Assembly (NCBI GenBank): GCA_050123375.1
Contig: JASFHF010000017.1
Coordinates: forward strand, 1-40,257
From: JASFHF01 sp050123375
Lineage (GTDB): Bacteria; Pseudomonadota; Gammaproteobacteria; UBA12402
DNA length: 40,257 bases
Reading direction: 5' to 3'
Translations under genes and position numbers: made by a program
In this document: positions 16,424-23,219 of the stretch, piece after piece
Position numbering within the stretch: the first letter of the stretch is position 1
How the letters are laid out: the number at the start of each line of letters is the position of its first letter
The notes under the pieces: model-generated
Told to the model about the DNA's origin: nothing
The model's input: the letters and a program-made list of their open reading frames with translations, nothing else
Databases searched by the model: none

Positions 16424-16633
16424 ATGTTAGTTTTAAGTAGATGCAAGGGTGAATCTATAATTATTAATGACAATATTACTGTATCGTTGCTTAGTAGCAA
16501 TAAAACCAGAGCGGTTATTGGCATTGAAGCTCCTGATTCAGTTACCGTATTTCGTAAAGAAGTATACAAAAAAAATTTAACCGATTCATCTGAAAAAAAT
16601 AATAGCAAAAACCACATTCAGGAAGAATCTTAA
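16424..16633 (+). CDS. csrA: CsrA/RsmA paralogue carried by the island
   Basis: A 69-residue RNA-binding translational regulator that dimerises and binds A(N)GGA sites. ATG 16424 (MLVLSR) is chosen over 16418 because AGGAA then sits 8 bases upstream and the N-terminus matches the family. The two key RNA contacts are kept: L4 and R6 in MLVLSR, and R44 in VTVFRKEVY, giving exactly E. coli numbering. IGIEAPDSVTV replaces the usual IGVNAPKEVSV. The basic, polar tail (KKNLTDSSEKNNSKNH) is longer than in E. coli. Integrated elements of Legionella carry comparable csrA-like genes that control the element (established); here the same is inferred. It is followed 18 bases later by the receiver gene. 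Confidence 0.9.
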   Translation: MLVLSRCKGESIIINDNITVSLLSSNKTRAVIGIEAPDSVTVFRKEVYKKNLTDSSEKNNSKNHIQEES

Positions 16634-16651
16634 TTTACAAGGAGAAATGTT

Positions 16652-17140
16652 ATGTTAAATCAACGAACGGATGGTTTTTGGATTGGGGGTGATTCGATGG
16701 CTTTTGGCAATAACAATCGCAAGATTTATAAAGACACAGAAAAATTTAAAATTTTACTGGTCGAAGATGATGAGCTTATTGGAAAAATCAATTTAACTTT
16801 TTTAAAACAACTTGGATATGATGTGGATATTGCACGAAATGGTTGTCAAGCTATTAAGTTTTTAAAAAACGATTACGATTTATTTTTACTTGATGTGGGC
16901 TTGCCTGATATCTATGGGGTGAGAGTGTGCGAAATAATAAGAACTATACCAAAATTTTCGCACACCCCCGTGATTTTTCTAACAGCCTTTGGGGAGGGGC
17001 TTAAAGCAGAATGCATGGCTGCCGGGGGCGATGATTTTGCGATGAAACCATTACCAATGGAAGAATTAAAAAATCTAGTTGATAAATGGCTGCTCGATAA
17101 CAATAACAATTCGGAGACTAAATATGGATGCAAGGCTTGA
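16652..17140 (+). CDS. Stand-alone receiver (CheY-like) response regulator
   Basis: A 162-residue protein made of a 30-residue polar N-terminal extension and one receiver domain. Seen: acidic residues in LLVEDDELI (38-40), phospho-acceptor D81 in FLLDVGLPD, Thr in VIFLTAFG and the conserved Lys in AMKPLPM. There is no output domain. Such proteins signal by protein contact. Genes for CsrA, this receiver and a 65-residue protein are packed together, so the receiver may gate one of these neighbours (inference). AAGGAG lies 8 bases before ATG 16652. No histidine kinase is in the window. Confidence 0.88.
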   Translation: MLNQRTDGFWIGGDSMAFGNNNRKIYKDTEKFKILLVEDDELIGKINLTFLKQLGYDVDIARNGCQAIKFLKNDYDLFLLDVGLPDIYGVRVCEIIRTIPKFSHTPVIFLTAFGEGLKAECMAAGGDDFAMKPLPMEELKNLVDKWLLDNNNNSETKYGCKA

Positions 17141-17321
17141 ATTGCAAGATGTTATTGATGAACATTTAACAAAAACACACGCTATATTAAATTGCTTATT
17201 AGCCGCATGGAACAGCGACCATCATGTTGACCAGGATACTATTTTTCACGCGCTCTGGTCGATGGACGATCATTTGCAGGAAATTAAAAAGCATCAGAAA
17301 ATTTTTGAAAAACAAAATTGA
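17124..17321 (+). CDS. 65-residue helical protein, last gene of island 2
   Basis: ATG 17124 is preceded by GGAGACTAA and overlaps the end of the receiver gene by 17 bases, which points to translational coupling. The sequence (MDARLELQDVIDEHLTKTH ... ALWSMDDHLQEIKKHQKIFE) is acidic to neutral, rich in His, Leu and Glu, and predicted wholly helical, probably two to three helices. It could be a binding partner of the receiver or of CsrA. I do not recognise a family. Confidence 0.65.
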   Translation: MDARLELQDVIDEHLTKTHAILNCLLAAWNSDHHVDQDTIFHALWSMDDHLQEIKKHQKIFEKQN

Positions 17322-17336
17322 AAAACAAAAAATCCA

Positions 17337-17356
17337 TGGCACACTCACGGCACACT
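17337..17356. repeat. Tandem GGCACACT motifs near the right end of island 2
   Basis: TGGCACACT at 17337-17345 and CGGCACACT at 17348-17356, then looser GGCAAATTATGGCGA. The same motif is at 12672-12680 and 12717-12724 just inside the left end of element 1, and at 19341-19349. Short direct repeats near att sites are typical arm-type integrase sites; the assignment is an inference. The rest of 17322-17470 is non-coding. Confidence 0.4.
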
Positions 17357-17470
17357 TCGCGGCAAATTATGGCGACTTTTGGCGAATTATTACAATTAAG
17401 AAATTGAAATAACTGATTGCTTTAATTACGGTAATCGGTCGCGCTCGATCGCCAAATATCCAAATAAATA

Positions 17471-17529
17471 GACTTAAAATCCCTCGGGAGTTAAATCCCG
17501 TGCCGGTTCGATTCCGGCCCCGGGCACCA
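17471..17529 (+). other. attR: exact 59-base copy of tRNA-Leu 3' end
   Basis: Identical to 12543-12601 over 59 bases, including the T-arm and CCA. It lacks the 5' half and is not a tRNA gene. It marks the right end of element 2. Confidence 0.88.
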
Positions 17530-17590
17530 GTTGTTGCAAATTCTGCAACAACTGATCATTATTCGAACTGTTGCAAAATTTGCAACAGTT
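17530..17590. repeat. Two TTGCAACA palindromes beside attR
   Basis: 17530-17538 (GTTGTTGCA) pairs with 17544-17552 across a 5-base centre. 17566-17577 (AACTGTTGCAAA) pairs with 17579-17590 around one base. A related palindrome with compensating changes lies at 19371-19393, on the other side of the AbiE locus. The pair next to the toxin stop codon could also serve as its terminator. Confidence 0.65.
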
Positions 17591-17595
17591 GCCTA

Positions 17596-18597
17596 TCAAC
17601 CCTCGTTTAGTACTGTTTCTAACTCCTGCAAGGATCTCATCATCTCATCAAACCCTGGCGGAGATTCATAAAACATCTCTGCTTGGATCATGCTATTAAA
17701 ATCCTGTGCTAAATTTACCTGATTAGCATCATCTGGAATTAAACGAAATTTACCACTCAAACAATCATCATAATTTGCATAACTTGCATTAAAAAAAGCT
17801 TTTTTGTGCCATACAACACTTTTCAAAATATTAATTGATGATAATGCTTGTTTGCCAATATCAGAATTATATAGCATAAACAAATCATACCAATGCCTTG
17901 ATAATCTTTCAGGATTTTTGTTAAACCGATTACGATGACATTCTACATGCATTAATGTGGCTTTTTCCCAAAAAGTGCGTACAGGCGACAAAATATCAAC
18001 CTTTGGTTTAGGTAAAATAACATTTCCATCTTCTATTAAATAATCCAAATAAGTAACAACATCGTGTTTTTCGCACGGCTCTGTACTATTTCTAATTCCA
18101 AATTCAATTAAAACATGATCGCGCAAATATCCTAATTGTTTATTAACAATACTAGGATAATAAAACTGCAATCGTTCACCATCATCACTTAATATAATCT
18201 CGAATGATTTCTTATGTGGAATTTCTAACAATTGTGCGTGCAAATATGGAATCACTGTTTCTGAAACATAAATTTGCAATTGCCCTTTTAATTCATTACT
18301 AATTTTTTTAAGTTGCGAACGACTAATATTTGTTAAATCCAACTTTTGCCTAAAATTAGTATAATCAATAGTTATATCTACATCTTCTGAAAAACGCTTA
18401 ATTAGATTAAAAATTTTAGATAAAGAAGTCCCACCTTTAAAAGCCATTTTAATTGGCAATTTAAATAGTTTTTCAAGCAACCAACACACCCAAAAATCTT
18501 TTTCGATAATCATATCTGATACATCAAATTTATTACCAGCTGTATGAATTAAGTTTAATTTTTTCTCTAACGACAAATTTAAAAAGTTTTTATTCAT
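17596..18597 (-). CDS. AbiEii-type nucleotidyltransferase toxin
   Basis: A 333-residue toxin of a type IV AbiE toxin-antitoxin pair. The start ATG 18597 (MNKNFLNLSLEKK) follows AAAGAGAAAAA and overlaps the antitoxin end by 8 bases, so the two are translationally coupled. Motifs of the AbiEii/AbiGii DNA-polymerase-beta-like family: DMIIEKDFWVCWLLEKLF, then AFKGGTSLSKIF (motif I, near residue 52-63) and RFSEDVDITID (motif II with catalytic Asp pair). Late motif III/IV-like segments are KVDILSPVRTFWEKATLMH and SRHWYDLFML. Known relatives transfer nucleotides onto tRNA acceptor ends and act in phage defence by stopping growth. The sequence looks complete. Confidence 0.88.
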   Translation of the reverse strand: MNKNFLNLSLEKKLNLIHTAGNKFDVSDMIIEKDFWVCWLLEKLFKLPIKMAFKGGTSLSKIFNLIKRFSEDVDITIDYTNFRQKLDLTNISRSQLKKISNELKGQLQIYVSETVIPYLHAQLLEIPHKKSFEIILSDDGERLQFYYPSIVNKQLGYLRDHVLIEFGIRNSTEPCEKHDVVTYLDYLIEDGNVILPKPKVDILSPVRTFWEKATLMHVECHRNRFNKNPERLSRHWYDLFMLYNSDIGKQALSSINILKSVVWHKKAFFNASYANYDDCLSGKFRLIPDDANQVNLAQDFNSMIQAEMFYESPPGFDEMMRSLQELETVLNEG

Positions 18598-19198
18598 TTT
18601 TTTCTCTTTTTTGATAACGATAAAAAACATCTGCCATCCAATCAGGCATGTTTTCAATTAATCCTAATACTGATTTAAATTCTTTTTTGGAAAGATGCTG
18701 TTTGATTATTTCTATAGTTTTTGTTGTTACGTGTTCTTTACCCAAATACCACAACGCTGAAATAACTAAACCTGCTTTGGTTCCTGGAGCTACTAAACGA
18801 CTTGGATTAACGTGTATTAGTTTAGCCGTTCGATTAGCTATTCTCAATGTTCTTGTATTTCCACTGGTATAAAAAACAAGACGCACAGGAACTTGCGTTG
18901 TTAATTGTAACTGTCTTGCCGCTTCAGCACCATGCACAACAATTGTCTCACCAAGTGATTTGGTAAGCGTTTTTGCAACCTCCATTGTCGACGGCAACAT
19001 CTCACCCACTTTCTTTATATATTTGGGCTTTACAAATACCCCTCGAGTCACCCGCTTTAATTTACCAGATTTTACTAAACGATTTAAAATTTGCCGAATA
19101 TTGGCCGTCTCAGCAAACCGCCGTAATTCTTTTGCTGTAAAAGATTGCCCTTCAGAAAGCTTAGCAATGTATGCTTTGATTTTAGCTATAGCAGTCAT
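18590..19198 (-). CDS. AbiEi-type antitoxin/repressor (DUF6088-like)
   Basis: A 202-residue antitoxin and autorepressor. ATG 19198 (MTAIAKIKAYIAK) is chosen because GAGGTGAG lies 6 bases upstream. Residues 1-60 form a winged helix-turn-helix (FTAKELRRFAETANIRQILNRLVKSGKLKRVTRGVF kept here in parts: FTAKELRRF, RQILNRL, KRVTRGVFVKP), followed by the AbiEi C-terminal antitoxin domain (VVHGAEAARQLQLTTQVPVR, VFYTSGNTRTLRI). The operator pair at 19212-19244 straddling the promoter fits negative autoregulation. It lies next to the toxin gene, with an 8-base overlap. Confidence 0.85.
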   Translation of the reverse strand: MTAIAKIKAYIAKLSEGQSFTAKELRRFAETANIRQILNRLVKSGKLKRVTRGVFVKPKYIKKVGEMLPSTMEVAKTLTKSLGETIVVHGAEAARQLQLTTQVPVRLVFYTSGNTRTLRIANRTAKLIHVNPSRLVAPGTKAGLVISALWYLGKEHVTTKTIEIIKQHLSKKEFKSVLGLIENMPDWMADVFYRYQKREKNE

Positions 19199-19211
19199 AA
19201 TTCTCACCTCA

Positions 19212-19249
19212 TTTGTCACAAATTATACTATATTTTGTGACAAAGTCAA
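19212..19249 (-). promoter_or_regulatory. abiE promoter with two flanking operators
   Basis: Reading leftwards: -35 TTGACT (19249-19244), 16-base spacer, -10 TATAAT (19227-19222). TTTGTCACAAA (19212-19222) and TTTGTGACAAA (19234-19244) are exact inverted copies, each itself a near-palindrome, 22 bases (two helical turns) centre to centre. One covers the spacer next to -35 and the other touches the -10. This is the layout expected for cooperative AbiEi repression. Confidence 0.75.
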
Positions 19250-19370
19250 TGAGCAGACCAGAGTTTTCCACAAAATAAACACTATGCTAAAAATTAGGCT
19301 AATTTTCAGTGCTAACCAAAGTAATTCTAACTTTCTCCTATGGCACACTTCGATTTCGACTCCGAAACTA

Positions 19371-19393
19371 GTTAGTGCAAATTTTGCACCAAC
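19371..19393. repeat. GTGCAAA palindrome upstream of the AbiE locus
   Basis: GTTAGTGCAA and TTGCACCAAC pair around a short centre. 19 of 23 positions match the palindrome at 17530-17552, and the T-A pair there is replaced by G-C here. TGGCACACT lies 22 bases before it (19341-19349). Confidence 0.5.
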
Positions 19394-19432
19394 TTATCTC
19401 CGAACTTACACCGAATTTACACTGAACGATCA

Positions 19433-19560
19433 TCACTCATTTAGCTTCCAATAGCCGGTTTTATCTGAACCAATACGTTTTAACATGTTATCAGTTTTTA
19501 ATTTAGCTAGCCGTTTCTCATCTGTTATAAAAAAAGCTGTTCGAACTGTAATTGCAGAAC
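19433..19560 (-). pseudogene. C-terminal remnant, AAA_4/RecG-like winged-helix tail
   Basis: Leftward frame ending at 19433 reads TDEKRLAKLKTDNMLKRIGS then DKTGYWKLNE and a stop. The LKRIGSDKTGYW signature is typical of the C-terminal winged helix of Divergent-AAA/RecG-like ATP-binding regulators. There is no start and no upstream domain, so this is a fragment. Identification rests on a short motif. Confidence 0.35.
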
Positions 19561-19596
19561 GTATTGCTAAAAGCAAAAAAAAGAAAAAATAAATAT

Positions 19597-19890
19597 ATGC
19601 AAACTAATTACGCTGATAATGTTTTTATAAATTGCCCTTTTGATAATAGATATAAGTCTTTATTCCATGCGACCATTTTTTCTATTATCGATTGTGGATT
19701 TGTGCCTCGTTGCGCTTTAGAAATCCACGATGGAAGTGAAATACGATTAAATAATATCATCAAAATTATTGCTGATTGCAAATTCGGCATACATGATATC
19801 TCACGAATAGAATTAAATCACAATAAATTACCACGAGCTAATATGCCATTCGAATTAGGCATTTCACTTACCATGAGAGTCAAATCTTGA
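19597..19890 (+). pseudogene. Truncated FINCPFD-family protein
   Basis: 98 residues from ATG 19597 (MQTNYADNVFINCPFD). The conserved hypothetical family is recognised by NVFINCPFDNRYKSLFHAT, CGFVPRCALEIHDGSE, IIADCKFGIHDISR and LPRANMPFELGISL. Family members continue well beyond MPFELG. Here the frame runs straight into the REP-like element at 19876 and stops at the TGA within CTTGAATT, so the last residues (RVKS) are repeat-encoded. I recall the fold as TIR- or deoxyribosyltransferase-like and sometimes linked to defence loci, but that is not shown here. Probably inactive. Confidence 0.65.
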
Positions 19891-19944
19891 ATTTTGGAAT
19901 TTGATCAATAAATTACCAAATTATCAAATTCGAGACTTGACCCC
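19876..19944. repeat. REP-like palindrome, second copy
   Basis: Left arm GTCAAATCTTGAATTTTGG and right arm ending CGAGACTTGACCCC, with centre AATTTGATCAATAAATT. A diverged copy of 12315-12404. It interrupts the preceding coding frame and ends in CCCCATGG like the other copy. Confidence 0.7.
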
Positions 19945-20013
19945 ATGGTGTTTTTATAAAGCCCTGCCTTGCACTCATAAAAAATAGTAACTCTTAAATA
20001 TAACGATAGAACA

Positions 20014-20022
20014 TGATATAGT
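20014..20022 (+). promoter_or_regulatory. Extended -10 promoter of the atp operon
   Basis: TGATATAGT is an extended -10 located 24 bases before atpD ATG 20046. CTTAAA at about 19993-19998 could be a weak -35. AGGATAAAATC before the ATG serves as ribosome site. Confidence 0.45.
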
Positions 20023-20045
20023 AAAAACAGTACTAGGATAAAATC

Positions 20046-21485
20046 ATGAAGGATCAAAAAATGCTGCAAGGTGCAGCGGCTGGCAAAGAAGGAAAAAATC
20101 CTATTGGAACTATAGTTTCAGTACATGGTCCGGTAGTACGTATTGCCTGCAAAACATTACCACCAATGCATCAAGCTTTAATAACCAGCACGGAAAATGA
20201 CAGTTATGTTTTGGAAGTTTATCAGCATATTGACCAATTCCATATTCAGGCAATTACTTTACACCGTGCCACCGGTCTAAAGCGTGGACTAGAAGTCTTT
20301 GATACAGGAGCGCCCATCCACATTCCAGTATCAACCAATTGTTTAGGGCGAGTATTAAATTTATTTGGTGAACCACTAGACGGCGAACCTCCAATTAACA
20401 TTCAGAATTACCGCAATATTCTGGTCAAACCTGCTTCCCTTGCAAAAACTAAATTAAGTCACGAAGTATTAGAAACCGGCATTAAAGCTATAGATTTGCT
20501 ATGTCCTTTTGTGCGCGGCGGCAAAACTGGTCTTTTTGGCGGCGCCGGCTTAGGCAAAACGGTATTATTAATGGAATTTATGCATTCTATCGTAAAATTA
20601 CGCATGGGGGTATCGGTATTTGCTGGTGTTGGGGAACGCATTCGTGAAGGACATGAACTTTGGCGTGAAATGCAATCTATAGGCGTAATGCCTGGTACCT
20701 TAATGGTTTTTGGTCAAATGGATGAATCACCCGGGGTTAGATTCAGAGTTGGATTGGCAGCATTAACTTATGCTGAATATTTACGCGATAATTTGCAAAA
20801 AGAAGTTTTATTTTTAATGGACAATATTTATCGCTTTGTTCAAGCCGGCAGTGAAATTTCTGGTTTGCTTGGCAGAATGCCTGCAACAGTTGGTTACCAA
20901 CCCACTCTGATGACAGAAATTGCTGAGTTACAGGAAAGAATTATGTCAACACAAAAAGGAACGGTAACATCAGTTCAAGCTGTCTATGTTCCAGCCGATG
21001 ATATTACCGATCCAGCAGTCAGCGGTATTATAACTCACTTGGATACTGTAGTTATCTTATCCCGTTCTCAAGCAGGCAAAGGTATTTATCCGGCAATTGA
21101 TACTTTACAATCAAAAAGTAAATTCATGGATCGGCATTTTTTGGGCGAACGGCATTATTCTACTGCTCAAGCAGTGCGTGAACATATTGCCCGTTATCAG
21201 GAATTAGAAGACATTATTGCGATGCTTGGTATTGAAGAACTTTCTCCTAAGGATCAAAAAATTGTTTCGCGCGCGCGCAAATTACAAAGATATTTAACCC
21301 AACCATTTTATATTACAGCCGAGCATACAGGAATTAAAGGTGTTTCAGTATCATTAGAACAAACATTATCGGATTGCGAAGCATTTCTTCAAGGAAAATA
21401 CGATCATTTAGATGAAAATCAATGTTACATGATTGGAGCTATGGAACATGCCAATACAAAAGCCAAATCGGAGATTGCTAAATGA
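20046..21485 (+). CDS. atpD: N-ATPase beta subunit AtpD
   Basis: Catalytic subunit of the F1 head, 479 residues, first gene of a nine-part N-ATPase-type operon that begins with beta and epsilon and ends with alpha and gamma. Seen: P-loop GGAGLGKTV near residue 165, catalytic Glu in GVGERIREGHELW, Walker B LFLMDNIYRF, and IEELSPKD in place of the DELSEED lever. The N-terminal beta barrel begins at NPIGTIVSVHGPVVRI. N-ATPases occur beside a normal F-type ATPase and spread laterally (established). They are proposed to pump Na+ or H+ outward. The main ATPase operon is not in this window. Confidence 0.95.
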   Translation: MKDQKMLQGAAAGKEGKNPIGTIVSVHGPVVRIACKTLPPMHQALITSTENDSYVLEVYQHIDQFHIQAITLHRATGLKRGLEVFDTGAPIHIPVSTNCLGRVLNLFGEPLDGEPPINIQNYRNILVKPASLAKTKLSHEVLETGIKAIDLLCPFVRGGKTGLFGGAGLGKTVLLMEFMHSIVKLRMGVSVFAGVGERIREGHELWREMQSIGVMPGTLMVFGQMDESPGVRFRVGLAALTYAEYLRDNLQKEVLFLMDNIYRFVQAGSEISGLLGRMPATVGYQPTLMTEIAELQERIMSTQKGTVTSVQAVYVPADDITDPAVSGIITHLDTVVILSRSQAGKGIYPAIDTLQSKSKFMDRHFLGERHYSTAQAVREHIARYQELEDIIAMLGIEELSPKDQKIVSRARKLQRYLTQPFYITAEHTGIKGVSVSLEQTLSDCEAFLQGKYDHLDENQCYMIGAMEHANTKAKSEIAK

Positions 21486-21892
21486 AAACTTTTAGTTTGC
21501 ACCTGCAAAGCACCAAGCAATGTGAAGAACTTGACGATATTATGAGTTTCGTCGGAGAAGATGCATCAGGAAGCTTTGGCATTCTAGCAGATCATGCTAG
21601 AATAATGACTTGCTTGAAATTCGGTTTGGCCAGATTTAAATATAAAAATGCAAACACTGATGAAGAATATTTGGCATTGCCTGGCGGATTGCTTTATTTT
21701 AATCAAAACATACTAATTATAACCACCAGATATTATTTGCGCAGTAATGATTATGATGAAATCAGCAATGCTTTAGAGGAAAAATCTCGCTCGGAAAGAG
21801 AAGATATCGCAAATATTAAGGAAACTCTTCATCGTCTTGATGAAAAAATATTGAAGCGATTATGGGAAATGCAGCAAGGTGGTGCAGAATGA
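21482..21892 (+). CDS. atpC: N-ATPase epsilon subunit AtpC
   Basis: 136 residues; starts inside the atpD stop (ATGA overlap, 4 bases). The N-terminal beta sandwich (FGILADHARIMTCLKFGLAR, then LALPGGLLYFNQNILIITTR) is followed by a C-terminal helix pair (EKSRSEREDIANIKETLHRL). It belongs to the central stalk and may inhibit ATP hydrolysis. Confidence 0.9.
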   Translation: MKTFSLHLQSTKQCEELDDIMSFVGEDASGSFGILADHARIMTCLKFGLARFKYKNANTDEEYLALPGGLLYFNQNILIITTRYYLRSNDYDEISNALEEKSRSEREDIANIKETLHRLDEKILKRLWEMQQGGAE

Positions 21893-22182
21893 ACAACTCA
21901 AATACTCAAAACAATCATCGACAATTAAAAAATAAAATTCAATCAGATATTAATAAAATCAAACAAGCTAAAAAAGAAAAACTAACTTTATTAGCTCAAA
22001 CTGTTTATTTAGGCACATTAGGATTTATATTTATTCTACCAGTAATTATAGGGGCATATTTGGGAGTTTGGCTTGACAATAAACTTGAAAGGTATTTTTC
22101 TATTTCATGGACAATAAGTTTGATTTTTTTGGGAGTAATAATTGGCGCCGCGAATGTTTATTTTTTTATTAAAGGAAAATAA
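21889..22182 (+). CDS. atpQ: N-ATPase AtpQ (AtpI-like) small membrane protein
   Basis: 97 residues from ATG 21889, overlapping atpC by 4 bases. A helical basic N-terminus (NNHRQLKNKIQSDINKIKQA) precedes two membrane helices (LGTLGFIFILPVIIGAYLGV and ISWTISLIFLGVIIGAANVY). The pattern GAYLGVWLDNKL ... GVIIGAANV is that of the ATPase gene 1/AtpI family. In N-ATPase operons AtpQ is normally followed by AtpR. Here atpB starts 5 bases after the stop and no atpR is present. Its role is thought to be assembly of the c ring or Mg2+ supply. Confidence 0.8.
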   Translation: MNNSNTQNNHRQLKNKIQSDINKIKQAKKEKLTLLAQTVYLGTLGFIFILPVIIGAYLGVWLDNKLERYFSISWTISLIFLGVIIGAANVYFFIKGK

Positions 22183-22186
22183 ATAA

Positions 22187-22888
22187 ATGGATTCAACTGG
22201 TTTTTTTAGCAGTTTTATTATAAACATAGGTTTTCTGCATATTACAAAAGCAGTGCTTACCAGCTGGGTGATTATTATTTTATTGCTAATATTTTCTTTT
22301 GCTTCAACCCGCAAGCTCCTTTTAAAACCAGGCGGTTACCAAACTATTTTAGAAGGAATTATTACTGCGATGCAAAATGCAGTTTATGCGGTTTTACCAC
22401 AACAAATCGAATTGGTATTTCCATTTATAGCAACATTATGGATATTTATTTTGTTAAGCAATTTAATTGGCATCATTCCAGGATTCCATTCACCAACTGC
22501 AGATATTTCTGTTACATCAGGACTTGCAATTTTAGTTTTTCTTTCAGTGCATTGGTTTGGCATTCGCGCAGAAGGGTTAAAAAATTATTTTCGTCATTAT
22601 CTTAGACCAAGCCCTATTCTGTTACCATTTCATATTATAAGTGAATTATCCAGAACCTTAGCTATGGCGGTACGTTTATTTGGAAACATAATGAGCTTGC
22701 AGCTAGTTGCATTAATTGTATTAATGGTTGCGGGATTTTTAATCCCAATACCTTTGCTAATTTTACATATTGTAGAAGCTTGCATTCAAACTTATATTTT
22801 TGGCATGCTGGCACTAATATATATTGCAGGTGGAATACAAGTACAAGAACTTAGAAAAACTAAAAGTAATGAGGAAAAACAGAATTAA
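22187..22888 (+). CDS. atpB: N-ATPase subunit a (AtpB)
   Basis: 233 residues with 5-6 membrane helices, forming the ion half-channels against the c ring. The essential Arg is in SELSRTLAMAVRLFGNIMS (about residues 150-168). The C-terminal helix pair HIVEACIQTYIFGMLALIYI is typical. It sits between atpQ and atpE. Confidence 0.93.
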   Translation: MDSTGFFSSFIINIGFLHITKAVLTSWVIIILLLIFSFASTRKLLLKPGGYQTILEGIITAMQNAVYAVLPQQIELVFPFIATLWIFILLSNLIGIIPGFHSPTADISVTSGLAILVFLSVHWFGIRAEGLKNYFRHYLRPSPILLPFHIISELSRTLAMAVRLFGNIMSLQLVALIVLMVAGFLIPIPLLILHIVEACIQTYIFGMLALIYIAGGIQVQELRKTKSNEEKQN

Positions 22889-22918
22889 TATTTTTAAATC
22901 GAAAAGGAGAAAACCATC

Positions 22919-23188
22919 ATGACTAGTATGACTTGGGTTGTTGTTGTATCCACAATAGTTGTTGCGTTAGGAATAGCATTGGGAACAATGCTTCCAGCTA
23001 TAGCAATGGGAAAATCAATCAGCCAAGCTTTAGATTCCTTGGCAAAACAACCTGAAGCTGAAAAATCTATTACCAGAACTTTATTTATTGGTTTAGCCAT
23101 GATTGAATCGCTAGCTATTTACTGTTTGGTAATCATGCTGATTATTTTATTTAGAAATCCATTACTTGCACATTTAATTACCCATTAA
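22919..23188 (+). CDS. atpE: N-ATPase subunit c (AtpE), altered ion site
   Basis: 89 residues, a two-helix proteolipid with the loop AKQPEAE. Aligned by eye to Ilyobacter c (offset of two, anchored on the Pro of helix 1 and the Glu of helix 2), the carboxylate E63, S64 and Y68 are kept. The helix-1 ligand Gln32 is M30, Val63 is M61 and Thr67 is L65. Helix 1 reads GTMLPAIAMGK, helix 2 GLAMIESLAIY. The ligand set therefore looks less suited to Na+ than in typical N-ATPases. GGAG lies before ATG 22919. Confidence 0.92.
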   Translation: MTSMTWVVVVSTIVVALGIALGTMLPAIAMGKSISQALDSLAKQPEAEKSITRTLFIGLAMIESLAIYCLVIMLIILFRNPLLAHLITH

Positions 23189-23219
23189 ATGATATATTGA
23201 CAGGATAAGGCGGTTTGCT

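Larger units (their letters stand above)
13866..17529. mobile_element. Element 2: integrase-less island with csrA paralogue
   Basis: Lies between the decayed tRNA-Leu copy and an exact 59-base copy at 17471-17529. It has five rightward genes: a 440-residue unknown protein, a methyltransferase-like protein, CsrA paralogue, receiver protein and 65-residue protein. Three of the five (csrA, receiver, small protein) are tightly packed. There is no integrase, relaxase or transposase, so it would need help in trans to move. Non-coding 13866-14047 has a weak inverted repeat (TCATCCAT near 13970, ATGGATGA near 14015) and a strong AAAAGGAGTC ribosome site. Confidence 0.7.

Noticed and set aside
12602..17529. 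Hidden integrase or transposase gene in the tRNA-Leu islands
   Set aside because: Every open frame of size in the two elements was read; none shows a tyrosine recombinase R-H-R-Y pattern or a DDE/HUH motif.
18648..18872. Rightward frames opposite the AbiE genes, here and at 18960-19454
   Set aside because: They are shadows of the antitoxin coding frame and its promoter region with no ribosome sites.
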